Source: Climacium dendroides (taxonomy: Eukaryota > Streptophyta > Bryopsida > Hypnales > Climaciaceae). Taken from it: a stretch of 64,000 bases of DNA. The translations under genes and the position numbers were made by a program. Shown in pieces: positions 11,330 through 22,038 of the stretch; the first letter of the stretch is position 1, and the number at the start of each line of letters is the position of its first letter. Below the pieces are notes generated by a model, which worked only from the letters and a program-made list of their open reading frames with translations, was not told where the DNA came from and did no database searches. The DNA is taken from positions 19,383,092 to 19,447,091 of the forward strand of contig OX467090.1 in NCBI GenBank assembly GCA_950106755.1. Direction: 5' to 3'.

Positions 11330-12060
11330 GGGTTTAAAAGATTCTTCTTGAAGCCTAGTTTTAACATCAAGAAGTCTATTTTTTGCATTAATAATGCGAC
11401 TATCAAAATGAATGATTAGGAAATTTCTATTTAAAATTTTGTGCAAGGGAAACCATTACAATCTTATTTCTTTTAAGTGTTTAGGTCTCTTGATCCTCAA
11501 TTGATCATCAAATGATCCTCAAATACACTAAATCTTCTATAAAAAAATACAAAAGAGATTCATATATAAAAATTGTTGAATAGATTTTGAGAAGCCATAA
11601 AAATATTGAATTTCAGAATGATACATGAGGACATCATAAATAATGGAGTTTTTCACTCATTCAACTCAAGTGCTACATTTATGTAAGTGAAAGCCCAATC
11701 AACTTTTAAGGTGTTCCAATTATTCCAAATTCTATCATATTAATACGTAAAAGAAGGAAAACTAAAAATTGTACAACTTCAAAATAATGTAAAGACCATC
11801 AATGCTTGAAAATCTTTGGACTATGAACAAAAATTTAAAGCCTACATGAAATGTGTGGAATGATTATTAATATTCATTCTTTATGTATTGTCACTTACAT
11901 ATATTAAGACTATATTAGGATTGAAACGAAATGATTCCACAATGAAGAATTAAAAGAACTTGGGGTATTTGGAACTTTCATTTTTTTTTTCCATTCATTC
12001 ATGTAGAAATTCCACAAGTTCATCACCTTTGATGTTTGTTAGCACATTAATTTTTTCAAA
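11330..12060 (+). repeat. AT-rich dispersed repeat, copy 3 of 3
   Basis: The most diverged copy of the element at 3530 and 6640. Shared landmarks in order are TTCTTCTTGAAGCCTA, AAGAAGTC, GTGCAAGGGAAACC and CCTCAAATACACTAAATCTTC. It lies between the two palindrome arrays. Confidence 0.45.
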
Positions 12061-12164
12061 AAATTAGCTTTATTGAAAACTTGATACAAAGTCTATGTTA
12101 TGAAGAAAATTGAACCCTAAATCTGTGAATTCTGAATTTTGGAGACCCTAAATCCGAAAACCTT

Positions 12165-12194
12165 GACCCTAAACCCTAAACCCTAAACCCTAAG
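12165..12194. repeat. Interstitial telomere-type repeat, four CCCTAAA units
   Basis: Four consecutive CCCTAAA units, the last ending in G, preceded by degenerate copies (ACCCTAAATCCG) from about 12145. This is the plant-type telomere motif. It supports a plant or streptophyte origin, but it is too short to mark a chromosome end. Confidence 0.75.
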
Positions 12195-12940
12195 ATGCTC
12201 AATCTAAAAAATGTCCTGGATTTTTGGCACTTTATAGATTCCAAAAGGGCTGAACCTGCATTTTGAAAAGGGCTCAGCAGTTACTTCCCCTAAGTCCAGG
12301 ACACGGGAATTAAAATGGGTCCTAAAGCCGGAATGCATGCAATTTCCAGTCCGTTCAATTCCCTATTTTTCAGGGCTAAAATGATTCCTTTCCAAAATAG
12401 GCAACGACTTTCAGCCAAGCCGTTTGAATTTCTACCTACTTTTCCCGCCGAGGTTATTCCGCCTGTGTCGAAGCTGTGTCTCCTCTCCAGCGAACATTCT
12501 TGTTTCATTTCCTTTGCTTCTGCTGTTGCGTCGCGAGTCAGCCTTCCTCACCCGTTTCGGTGGTTCACTTGCTTGCTTAGACGTCGCCTACTTGTTTTCT
12601 GCTATTCTGTCATTTTTGTAGTTCGCTTTGACGCGCCAGTGTATGGTGTTCGACTGAACGGCCATTCAATATCAATTTGCAAAGTGTGGTAGGTTCTTAC
12701 ATTCCGACGACAACACTCTGCTGCCCCTGTCCACTCATTGGAATCGCAATGTTCTGGTGGATGTACCTGCCTTTTGTGTGTACATAACAATTGTTGGATA
12801 TCACATTGCACATTGCATTGTTTTTTGGCCTTCTCGTGATTCAAACGGAGGAAGCGACAGTCCTCCGATAAGTACGCCGGGTTTTATGGAATCGTTGGGA
12901 ACATGATTTAATCACATAAATCCTTGACACAAATTCTAGT
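12195..12940. other. Unassigned region before the second palindrome array
   Basis: Higher GC than the neighbouring AT-rich repeat, with a 125-codon plus-strand frame (12315-12692) and minus-strand frames, none of which looks like protein. It could be a leader exon or promoter for the DUF7869-like gene, but no splice pair can be assigned. Confidence 0.3.
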
Positions 12941-12942
12941 AA

Positions 12943-13858
12943 ATCAATTCGACTCGAGATGAATCAATGTAATCCTGTTGATATTGAAGAATGATTGGGC
13001 TACTGTTTATCTCGAGCCGAGTTGAAATGTGGGACAAATGACATTTCAAATGAGATTTATACTGTGATGATTATAGGAATACCATTGGACACTGCTAACT
13101 CTGTCTACAACTCGATTCGAGTTGAACGGATATTCTGGAGCAACTGTTCAACTCGAGCCGAGTTGATTTCATGATGTGACGTTTTAACTGTGAATTAAAG
13201 TCCAATGGCTATATGTAAACCTTGGGCTGTTGTTTACCTGGAATCAACTCGACCCGAGTTGATCTGATATTCTAGACCAATAGTTCAACTCGAGTCGAGT
13301 TGATGTGATAATCTGAGGTTTAGACTATGAAGTAAATCGTAATGACTATTTGAATGACTCTGGCTGTTTGTTACCCTGTGTTCAACTCGAGTCAAGTTAA
13401 ATGGATATTCTGGAAGAGCAGTTGAACTCGAGCCGAGTTGATTTGATAATCCGACGTTTTAAATCCGACGTACTCTGTAATGACTATTTGATTGCCTTTG
13501 GCTGTTGGTTACCCGGTATTCAACTCGACTCGAGTTGATCTGATTTTCTAGACCAACTGATCAATTTTTGATGACTGCAGGTGATGTTCTAGTGGTCTTG
13601 GTATTAGGTACATCTAATGTTTTTTACAGTTTTCAGTGAATACGGTTGAACGTTTATCCTGATATTCTTCGTGAATTCTCAGAAACTTAATTTATTGGCC
13701 TCATTATTCTTAATGATGAAACTTCAACGCCAATTAACTCGGCTCCAGTTTAATGCCTATTTGAATATTTCCAGGTCTTGAATTTTAAGGGTAATGTTAT
13801 TATTGGATCCTCTCCTTATTAAAAAGGTTTAATTGGAATCAACTCGAGCCGAGTTGAA
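12943..13858. repeat. Array of ten 21-bp inverted repeats, cluster 2, with a 138-bp tandem unit
   Basis: Full sites start at 12943, 13006, 13106, 13147, 13243, 13284, 13381, 13422, 13519 and 13838, with a decayed one near 13733. They have the same arms and A-N-Y centre as the array at 9387-10087. Between 13106 and 13560 the sites come in pairs 41 bp apart inside a tandem unit of 137-138 bp (13106, 13243, 13381, 13519), whose spacers are also alike. The last site lies about 107 bp upstream of the ATG at 13965. It mirrors cluster 1, which sits just upstream of the divergent gene. Confidence 0.8.
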
Positions 13859-13964
13859 TATTATTTTTGCGGTTTGAAAATGATCTTAAATAGATGCCGC
13901 TCCTGCTAAACATGTAAATACTAATTGAGAAAATTCAATACTTGTGATTTCTTGTACATACATA

Positions 13965-16799
13965 ATGGAGCAAGGAATGTTAGTGTTGCCAGAGTACTCC
14001 TCTGATGAAGGTGAGATTCACAACGAGCCGGAAGAGACTACCAACATTCCTGACTGTGATGGCATCCCTCGAAGGCTTTAGATGACGCAGGTGGTCATCC
14101 TTCACAATGTGGACGGTTTGCCTGTAGCCGAGGGGATTTGTCACAGTGTGAACTCCGACCTTGTCCTCGGTTCTCACGGCCCGCTTGGAGATTCCCTTAT
14201 CGCGGTTCACATCTCTAAATCGCTGCGTGCTGAAGATGTTCCAGTGGATTGGAGGTACTCTCTCCGTGCTTGGCCTATCGAACGTGTGTTCTTGAATGGA
14301 TCAAGTCTTCGCGATCACGAGCTTCGAGACGATTATAATCGTCGAGAAGCGAGTCGCTCACAACCTTCCTCTTCAACGTCCAGACCATATACATCGTCGG
14401 TCAGAAATCCTCGTCCTGAGACGTGTGTGAAGGCCAAGGACCTGCTCACTCAAGAGTCTATCAATTCAGTGTCTAGCAAATCTTGCTGCTCCAAGAATTG
14501 CATTCAACCATTTCCAAGGGAGAAGATTCGGGCTTTCCGTGAACGTATGTACTACAAGTCATCGTTCGAGTTCCGATACCATATGAAACTGGACGTGCAT
14601 CGTCAAGTCCATCGTGATGCTCAGGGCAAGAGGGTGGTGACTGTCGAAGGGATTGATGTTTGCTTGTCAGCATGGCGACACATTGTTGGTGTCTCAGAAA
14701 CAACATTCCATCGTTTCCAAGGGTTCGTTGCAAGAGGTGATCAAACTCAGCCTCATGGAAACTTAGGTACGCAGAAGCCGAGGAAGCATACTTTGCAAGC
14801 CATTGTGACGTTGAAGTGCATGCTTGAGAAGTCCGCGGATCACATGCCACATCGTACACACACTCTTCCATCTGGAGAGAAGAAGGTGTCCATGGTTTTG
14901 CCTGCTACTTTCACGTGGAAGCAGACTATTCCTGAGGTCAACGCAGCAAATGTTGAGTTCAGGCTAAAGGAAGTCTCAGCTTCTAATGTCAGCAAGATTA
15001 GGAAACTAAACTTCCCTGAATTCAGTGCCAAAAAGCCAGGGGACAATTTTGCTAGGTGCTCCAAATGTGATAAACTGCAAACTTTGAGGAGGACCGCCGT
15101 TATTGGTTTACAACGGAAGTGGACTCTTCTATTAGACAATCATCTGGCTACGGCTCGAGCACATCGAGATCAATATTATGTGAATCGCTATAAGTCCAGC
15201 GCATACCCTCACGAATGTTTGACAATCATGCATGACAAAATGGATCATGCAAAAACAGCATCCCCTGTATTCTCTCACAAAAGCAAACAACTTGATGGGC
15301 TTATGAAGCTACTGGTTTCTGTGACGGGTATGATTGCTCATGGACACGGTGATGTGCGTTATGCACATTATGGTCTAGACGTTTTCATTCACGACTCAAA
15401 CTACACGGTAGGGTCGTTAGCAAAACTCTTTCGAGATCTTGAGCTTCCACCAAAGTTTTCCTCACGGGAATTGTTTGCTGGATCGGGTTCCGCTCCTCTA
15501 TTCCGTGCCATGCTACAAGGAGCGGATGTTTGCAAATCTTCTCTTCGGCCAGAACCTGAAGTTGCAATTCCGGCGACTTCCCTTCCTCCGATTCTAAACG
15601 TGCAAATGGACAACGCCACGGGAGACAACAAGAACAGATTTGTGTTTGCATTTTGGTCCCTTCTTGTTGCTAAGAAAATCTTCCGTGAGGTTTATGTTAG
15701 TTTCATATTGGTGGGTCATACGCATGATGACATCGATGCCTTGTTTGGGAGGTGGAGTATGCAGTTGAAAAAAGAAAACTTCCCTACTATCCCATCTCTC
15801 ATGAAGTCCTTCATGGATGTGGATTTTGTACCTACAATTCCTCACCTTATTGAGGAGGTGCCAGATTTTAAAGCCTTCATAGAAGGTTCCATTTTGGATG
15901 GAGAGGATGCACTTGTTGGCCATACAAAGGCACAACAATTCAAGTTTTATCTAAACCCAGCAGGTGTTCCAATTATGAAGTACAAGCACTACTGTACGGA
16001 TAGTGATTGGCTCCCTGAGGAAGGTGGAGGGATCAAATCATGGTGAGAGGATACCGAAGGACGCAGTCTTTGGCCTCGAGGGGAACCGATGCCTGTTGTC
16101 CATCTCCCAATGTGAAGTGAGGATGACATTTACAAAGGGTTATCTGGCTTCATCAAGTATTGGGAAGCATTGTGCAATGAGGATGGAAGTGGAGAATATC
16201 GGAGACGGTTCGAGCACTTGGTATTCTATTGGCGAGCAATCAATGCGGCCTTGAAGGAGACAATTGAACCGTCAACTGTATTGAAGGACGGCTTTTGGCC
16301 TTCTACTCGCGTGGAAACGACGGAGGAAGACGAACTTGATGACGATGGTCAGTTGCGTGAGGAATTTGGTGAAGACGATGCCTTTGTAGGGCAACTCCGC
16401 AATCGCCCATTGCCATCTTTTCGCGTGGCCCGTGATGTTTTCAATGGATACTTTGTAGCCATTCGACCAACTGATGGTGATGCAAAGCCTATATGGATTG
16501 CGCGAGCCTTGTCTGATCCTTTTGCAAACCCCGATCATCCTAATTGTGTGTTGATTCAATACTTTCGGCCCACATCACATGAACGAATTGTTCAAGAATA
16601 CTATACTGGATGGGACTCCACAAAAGGTTTGCGTTGGAAAGTGGACGAGGCCCAGAATCCGGTTTGGGAAGAAACAAATTCATTGGTGACGGCTTGGAAG
16701 TCTAGGGTGAAGAAGGACACAATTGAATGTGTCCTTAAAATACCATCTGCTCAGATCGACGTTATCAATGGAAGTTTGTCTGCGTACAATTCCGATTAA
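13965..16799 (+). pseudogene. DUF7869-like putative transposase gene with three in-frame stops
   Basis: One frame from ATG at 13965 to TAA at 16797-16799 (about 944 codons) without any frameshift. It is broken by TAG at 14079-14081, TGA at 16044-16046 and TGA at 16113-16115. The centre carries paired Cys residues (CCSKNC; CSKCDKLQ), possible zinc ligands. Near 15600-15760 is a stretch running from QMDNATGDNKNRF to VGHTHDDIDALFGRW, which I associate with the eukaryotic DUF7869 family found in many plant, algal and animal repeats. The spaced Asp residues and the GHTHxDID block look like an RNase-H-type nuclease, but the transposase role is inference. The C-terminal domain (16170-16799) resembles a chromo- or SH3-like barrel only in general character. 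The gene is divergent from the ParB-like gene, with palindrome arrays just upstream of both. Confidence 0.65.
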
Positions 16800-17260
16800 A
16801 GATGGACGACATGGCATAGGGATCATCCATATTATTTTTTGTTGTATTCAATATTTTGATTTGATGTGTTATTTTTTTGTTTTGCTTTTGCATAACCAAG
16901 AAGGATTTTATCTAATTCTATTTTGTTTGCTCTAGATTAGATATATAGATTGGAGATTTACAATTTGATTTTGTAGTATGAAGCACCTTGTGCAACAAAT
17001 GTGCTTTTACGTTGTATTCAATATATTTTTTATTACTTTATTTATAAAGATGTCTCTATGTTTCCATTCAATTTCCCCATTTATTCACTTCGCACATCTC
17101 ATTTGAAAAGGAATATGAAGTGGAAAAAAGTGGTAGTGGATAAGACCACTTTTTATTCTATTAACGTGTGAAGCACTTGTCACAATTTGGGATAGGGGCC
17201 GGTTGGTTGTTACAACTTTCCTGCCTGTGAAGCTCACTTAGCAGTACCAAGTCATGTATT
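16800..17260. other. 3' flank of the DUF7869-like gene
   Basis: T-rich DNA after the stop, consistent with a 3' untranslated region and element end. No terminal repeat or target duplication could be found by eye. Confidence 0.4.
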
Positions 17261-17269
17261 TCTTCCAAT

Positions 17270-17352
17270 CGTTCATACGAATTCAATGGGAATCGAACTC
17301 AGACCACCTGAATGAGATAAATAGCCTCTTCTAACCAACCGTTCAGCTCATG
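17270..17352 (-). mobile_element. tRNA-derived SINE-like head
   Basis: Read on the minus strand, the stretch has an A-box-like CTGAACGGTTGGTTAGAAG (about 17327-17346) and a B-box-like GAGTTCGATTCCC (about 17288-17300) at tRNA-like spacing. No acceptor stem pairs across the ends, so it is not a working tRNA gene. It is best read as the promoter part of a tRNA-derived SINE or as an old tRNA pseudogene. Confidence 0.45.
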
Positions 17353-17639
17353 ACTTGGTGTTCAGCACTAGACACAATAGATACTTATATAAAAAATGAC
17401 TTTTCTCTCTGTCTACTACAAATTGTACTAGGCGACTTTGAACTCCCATTTTAATGAAAATTATAACTTACAACTAAAGAATTGTGTTTCCATCAACTTA
17501 AACTCACTTCAACTCGACTTGAATTGTAGGCCTAAAAATGGACAACATTATTTTGGGAGGCTCTCTGTCCTCCATTTTAATGAATATGATGTTAATCGCC
17601 TAAATTGCATGAACTACCTGAACTCCTTGAATTGCCTAA

Positions 17640-17800
17640 GTTGTTGAAATCAGGAATTGCTTGAGTTGCTAGAATTGCTTAAATTTTCTAAACCACCTGA
17701 ATTGCCTAAACTACCTAAATTGCCTAAACTATCTAATTTGCATAAACTACCTGAATTGTCTAAACTACCTGAATTGCCTAAACTACCTGAATTGGAAAAC
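17640..17800. repeat. 18-bp minisatellite (CTACCTGAATTGCCTAAA)
   Basis: About eight imperfect head-to-tail copies of an 18-bp unit. They degrade toward the left edge near 17600. Non-coding; the Asn/Leu/Ser repeat peptides read across it are artefacts. Confidence 0.75.
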
Positions 17801-18224
17801 AAAAAATAACAACAAACAAGTAATAAACAATAGAAAACACTAAAGAAAAAGTAAACTACTACATTCAAGAGATAAGGGTGGAAGTAGATCTAAACCTTCA
17901 TTTACAAGCAAGAGGAAAAAATGAGAGGAAGTTGATGAGCAAGAAGCAAGAAGGAAACAAAAACAAGAAGAAGAGGTTGATGAGTAAGAAGCAAAGAGGA
18001 GGCAAAAGCAAGAAGAACGCATGAAAAAAGATGAAACTTAAAGAAGAAGGCAGAAATAGGAGGAAAATATAAGAAAAGATGAATCTTGAAGAAGAAGCCA
18101 ACAGCAGCTGCAATGTGTATTTGACAGCTATAATTATAATATCCCACATGTCAACCTACATAGAAATAGAAAGGTGGATGACCTAAAATGTGGTGGCTAA
18201 CCTAAAATCTAAGCCTTCCATTTG

Positions 18225-18425
18225 CTATCAAGATACAATTTGATCCATCTATTTAAAATCTAAACTATTCATTTCCGAATTGTCCATCTGATTCCACCAT
18301 TTCAACCGTTCATCTAGTCCATTCATTTGAGCCATCCATCTAATCCCATCATCTGATCCATCCATTTGATCCATCCATCATTCCATCTAAGCCATCCATC
18401 TAATCCATTCATTTAAGCTGTCCAT
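18225..18425. repeat. Low-complexity CATCCATYTGATCC tract
   Basis: Repeated CATCCA, ATTTGATCC and ATCTAAGCC words form a loose minisatellite. The stretch before it (17801-18224) is purine-rich with AAGAAG runs and no gene. Confidence 0.55.
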
Positions 18426-18432
18426 GTGAAAA

Positions 18433-18842
18433 GTAGTTTGTGACTTAAAAATGACTACAATGCAATAAGTATCTTATAGAGAAGCAAATAATAAATTTAA
18501 TAAGTTTAATTTCCATCCTATTGTCAGTCATTTTTTAGTTCTATTGTAGTCATATATTGCACTCATTTTATGACTACACAACTCAAATATGACTCAGCAA
18601 AAACTGCATCTGCATTCAATAACAAGGCCACAGAATACAGACTGAACTATGGATGACGCTAGTTCTGGTTGTTTTTTTCATCTAGTTGCCATCCACTGCT
18701 CTTGGAAATCACTACTAAATGACTGCTGATCGCGACAGGTCAGCTTTGGCGCCATTTTTACGACTCTCAGTCATTTTTCAGTAGCCTTTTAGTGACCAGT
18801 CATTTTTTGACTGGTTACATTTGACCCTGTTTTCTACTAGTG
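18433..18842. mobile_element. Partial CACTA-like element, 3' end
   Basis: The right edge reads TTTTCTACTAGTG (ending 18842), the complement of a typical CACTAGTAGAAAA terminus. Many TGACT/AGTCA words lie inside as subterminal repeats. A CACTACTAAATGACT at 18710 could be a nested left end, but the flanking triplets (AAT and GGA) do not match. The LINE begins immediately after it, so this element probably truncated the LINE 5' end. Confidence 0.45.
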
Positions 18843-21800
18843 GGAGAATCCAGGAAGCGGAAAAGAGAGATACAGAGACAGCATTACAATTCAACACAAC
18901 AAAAACTCAGTTACATGAACTCACGCTAGAGAACTTGGAGGCACAGTACCATGCCGTGTTAGCTAAATGGCTCAAAAATGGGGAGCAATGTACAAAGGAA
19001 TTCTTTGATGTCTTCAAGGACGTCAATCAAAGAATTAGCATTCCTCAACTTCAAGTCGGGGAGACATTGATAGTTGACCAGTAGGAGAAGGTTAGAACGA
19101 TAACCGAGTATTATAAAAATTTATACAACACAGACTCGGAAACCTCGGAGATAGTGTAGGCTCGATAGAAGGTCATGGCCAGTGTCCCCAAGGATGTTTC
19201 GGCTAGACATAACGAATGCCTCCAGGGTAAGGTCACCCTCTCAGAGCTACTAGAGGCGATTGCAGATCTTACATCAGGACATGCGCCAGGCAATGATGGA
19301 ATCCCAACTGATTTCTACAAAACGTGCTCGGAAGAAATAGAGCAGGATTTGCTCCAGGCATTGCGGGAGGCAATGGAAACAAGGGTGTTGACACCACAAC
19401 ATAACAAGGGAGTCATTACATTGATCCCAAAAGGAGGAGATGGGATGCTAATTAAAAACTTCCAATCCATTACTCTCTTGTTGTCTTTCTATAAGCTTGT
19501 AGCCAAGATACTGGCGAGGATACTACAGAAAATCCTTCCTGAAATTGTCTGGCCGAATTAGACAGGATACATTCAGGGGAGGAGTATAATAGATAATATG
19601 TTTTTGGCCCAAGAATCAATGCATTATGCGAAGGAAACAGATCAAGATTTAGTCCTATTACTGCTAGATTTTGAAAAGGCCTTTGATCGTATTTCTTGGC
19701 CGTTTATGAGAGATGTTCTGGAGAAAAGAGGGTTCCATAAGGATTTCATCAAAGGGGCGATGTCTCTATATGAAAATCCGACTTCCTCAGTGTTGGCAAA
19801 CGGGGAGCTAGGAGAAGAATTTGATCTTTCTAGATCAGGCAGGCAGGGATGTCCATTAGCCCCATCTTGTTCATAGTTGTATTCGATGCATTAGGGTTCC
19901 TGCTAGAAGACAAAATGTATGAAATAAAAGGCTTTCGGCTCCCCAACGGGAAAAAAGTCACAGATGCAACCTTCGCCAATGATGCCTCGTTATATCTTGT
20001 TGGGACAAAGAGAAACCTACAGAGAGCATTTTCTATTTTGGAGCTTTTCTGTTTGGCCTCTGGGTTGAAAGTAAAGTGGGAGAAAACAAGAGCAATATGG
20101 GCCTCATGCAATAAGAAAAAGCTCAACTGGGGACAGAAAATAGGGCTCCAATGGGTCCCCAAGGGTACCGGAACTCAATATCTTGGACCTCTGATTGGAT
20201 TTCATCTCCCAAAGGATGCGAATATGGAGCCTCTCCTTAACGTGTTGAAGAAGAAGTTAAGAAGCTGGGCCGCCAAAACGGTGTCGCAAGCTAGAAGAGT
20301 GCTGATTTGTAACCAAGTGTTACTAACCACTTGTTGGTATATTCTTGCATGCTGTAGTATATCCAAAAAAAATATGTGACAAGATAAGGGGGCTAATTAC
20401 GCAATACCTATGGACAGGTAAGGAAGGAGGAAGATCCCCGGCAAGAGTAAGATGGGACACTTGCATCCTTGTAATTTAGAAGAGGGTTTTAGGCCTGATA
20501 GATCCATTCTTGCAAACACAGGCTCTTCTGGCAAAGCTGGTAGTTCGGAGCCTCACCCTTAGAGCAGAGCCCTGGAAAGCCCTGATGAGATACAAGATAG
20601 ATCAGGGCAGGCCTTTAGCAGATTCAAAATGGCATAGATCCCTGATCTGGCTTTTATTCAGCAAAAGGCTGAAATTGGAGAATCACTCACCTCTAATCAC
20701 GTCCTGTTTGAAAGCATTTATAGTTGTCAGGGATAACCTAATCCAGAAACAACCAGGTGCACTATCGGAGATTCTCAGGCAGTTATTGTTTGGCAACCCT
20801 TTGATTACCGAAGCAGAAAACACACCATTGGAAAAAGGTCCAAATATGGGACTACATCTTTGGGCGAGGGATGGGTTAACACAGGTACAACATTTTTGGA
20901 ACAGCGGAAGGAGCGATTGGAGAAAAGGAGATGAACTCCAAAGGCTATTACCTAGCGGAGGCGAAGTTACAGAAAACAGAAGGAGGCGAAGGCTGAAGAT
21001 CATCAATCACATCCCTTGGGACCCTCGAGCATTCCCAATCCGAGATGACATTGCTTGGTTAAAAGAGAGGAGTCAGAAAGTCTTCTTCCATAACAAAAAC
21101 TCAGGGGAGGTGGTCAGCTATACAACTAGGAGAGGATTAGAGTTGATGCTTCGGGATGAATCTCCATGCCCCTTGCCAAACTCAGAGATGCAACCAGTGA
21201 GAGTGGTTAGGTGGGCCGCCCCCAAAAGGGCATTTGCGGAATGCAACCTCCAAGTTCCACTACAAACACCTGATACAATCTGGCATTTCAGAAACACTCG
21301 TTTGCAGGATTTGCCCTGGGATCCTAGAGAGTGGCTTTAGAGTAAACTAGGGAAGTTCACTCCTGAGCCTTTCTTTGCCTACACTGTAAAAAGAGGATAT
21401 GCTGTGGATTTGGAGAAGAAGAGAAAAGTCCCCATCGGCATCCAAGCTCTAATGAATAATAATTTCGCCTTGGATCAGCGTACCTTTGTGTACAAATTGA
21501 TACGAGGCTAAGAAAACCAGCCATGTTATTTTGGCAGATGCTCAATCGGGGCATCGTGACTAGAGATTGGCTCATTAAGAGGATCCCAACGGCTCAAGCA
21601 AGATGTCCATTATGTGGCTCCATACTTGAATCTGCTAAGCATCTCTTTGGGGAATGTAGACATACGAGAGATATGTGGACTAAGTTTAATCTATTTGGTA
21701 GTGCTTATGGAGTCCCTAGACTCAGATACTTTCAAGATGTCTCATTAGGCAGGATCAACTTACAGTTTACAATTAAACTTGATAAATATTCGTATGCTTT

Positions 21801-22038
21801 CCAACCTTGGGACATTTTTAGATCCTTCATTGTGTGGCATACATGGAAGGAGAGGTGCAACGCTAAATATGCCAAGGTTGACTTCAGCCGTTTCCAAGTG
21901 ATGAAAGCGGCTTGAAACTTGACCATTCATACTAGTATGGCCATTAAGCAAGACTTTAGGTCCAGAATTAGGAACCCAGAGAATCTCACTACCATTCAAA
22001 GGTAGTTTGAGTCTCTTTGGTCCTCGGCTTGGGGGATG
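18843..22038 (+). pseudogene. LINE retrotransposon ORF2 (reverse transcriptase), 5' truncated and degraded
   Basis: In order: a linker with helical character; the RT thumb/finger region with SGHAPGNDGIPTDFYK (about 19275-19320), ITLIPKGG, a TGYIQGRS block right after a TAG at 19559, and LLDFEKAFDR with the first catalytic Asp (about 19668); then FANDAS (about 19972), where the usual FADD/YADD has Asn for the first Asp; and a C-terminal zf-RVT-like module (RCPLCGSILESAKHLFGEC, about 21600-21655). In-frame stops are TAG at 19082, 19157, 19166, 19559, 20477, 21338 and 22003, and TGA at 21913. Frameshifts lie near 19862, 20375 and 21500. The family copies itself through an RNA intermediate; this copy cannot. 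A CACTA MITE interrupts its 3' end at 22039. Confidence 0.85.

Noticed and set aside
12315..12692. 125-codon plus-strand frame as a gene
   Set aside because: No motif, unusual composition, overlapping frames on both strands and no conserved neighbour. It may be leader sequence at most.
9387..13858. CRISPR-like array
   Set aside because: The repeats are palindromic, degenerate and irregularly spaced, in a eukaryotic setting with no cas genes.
17270..17352. Functional tRNA gene
   Set aside because: No acceptor stem pairing and no proper anticodon arm could be drawn.
4576..22005. Reassigned genetic code with UAG read as Gln
   Set aside because: TAG excess in the mobile genes would fit, but all three GDSL genes end in TAG with downstream sequence that falls into different frames between copies, TGA stops also break the mobile genes, and frameshifts show that the LINE is dead.
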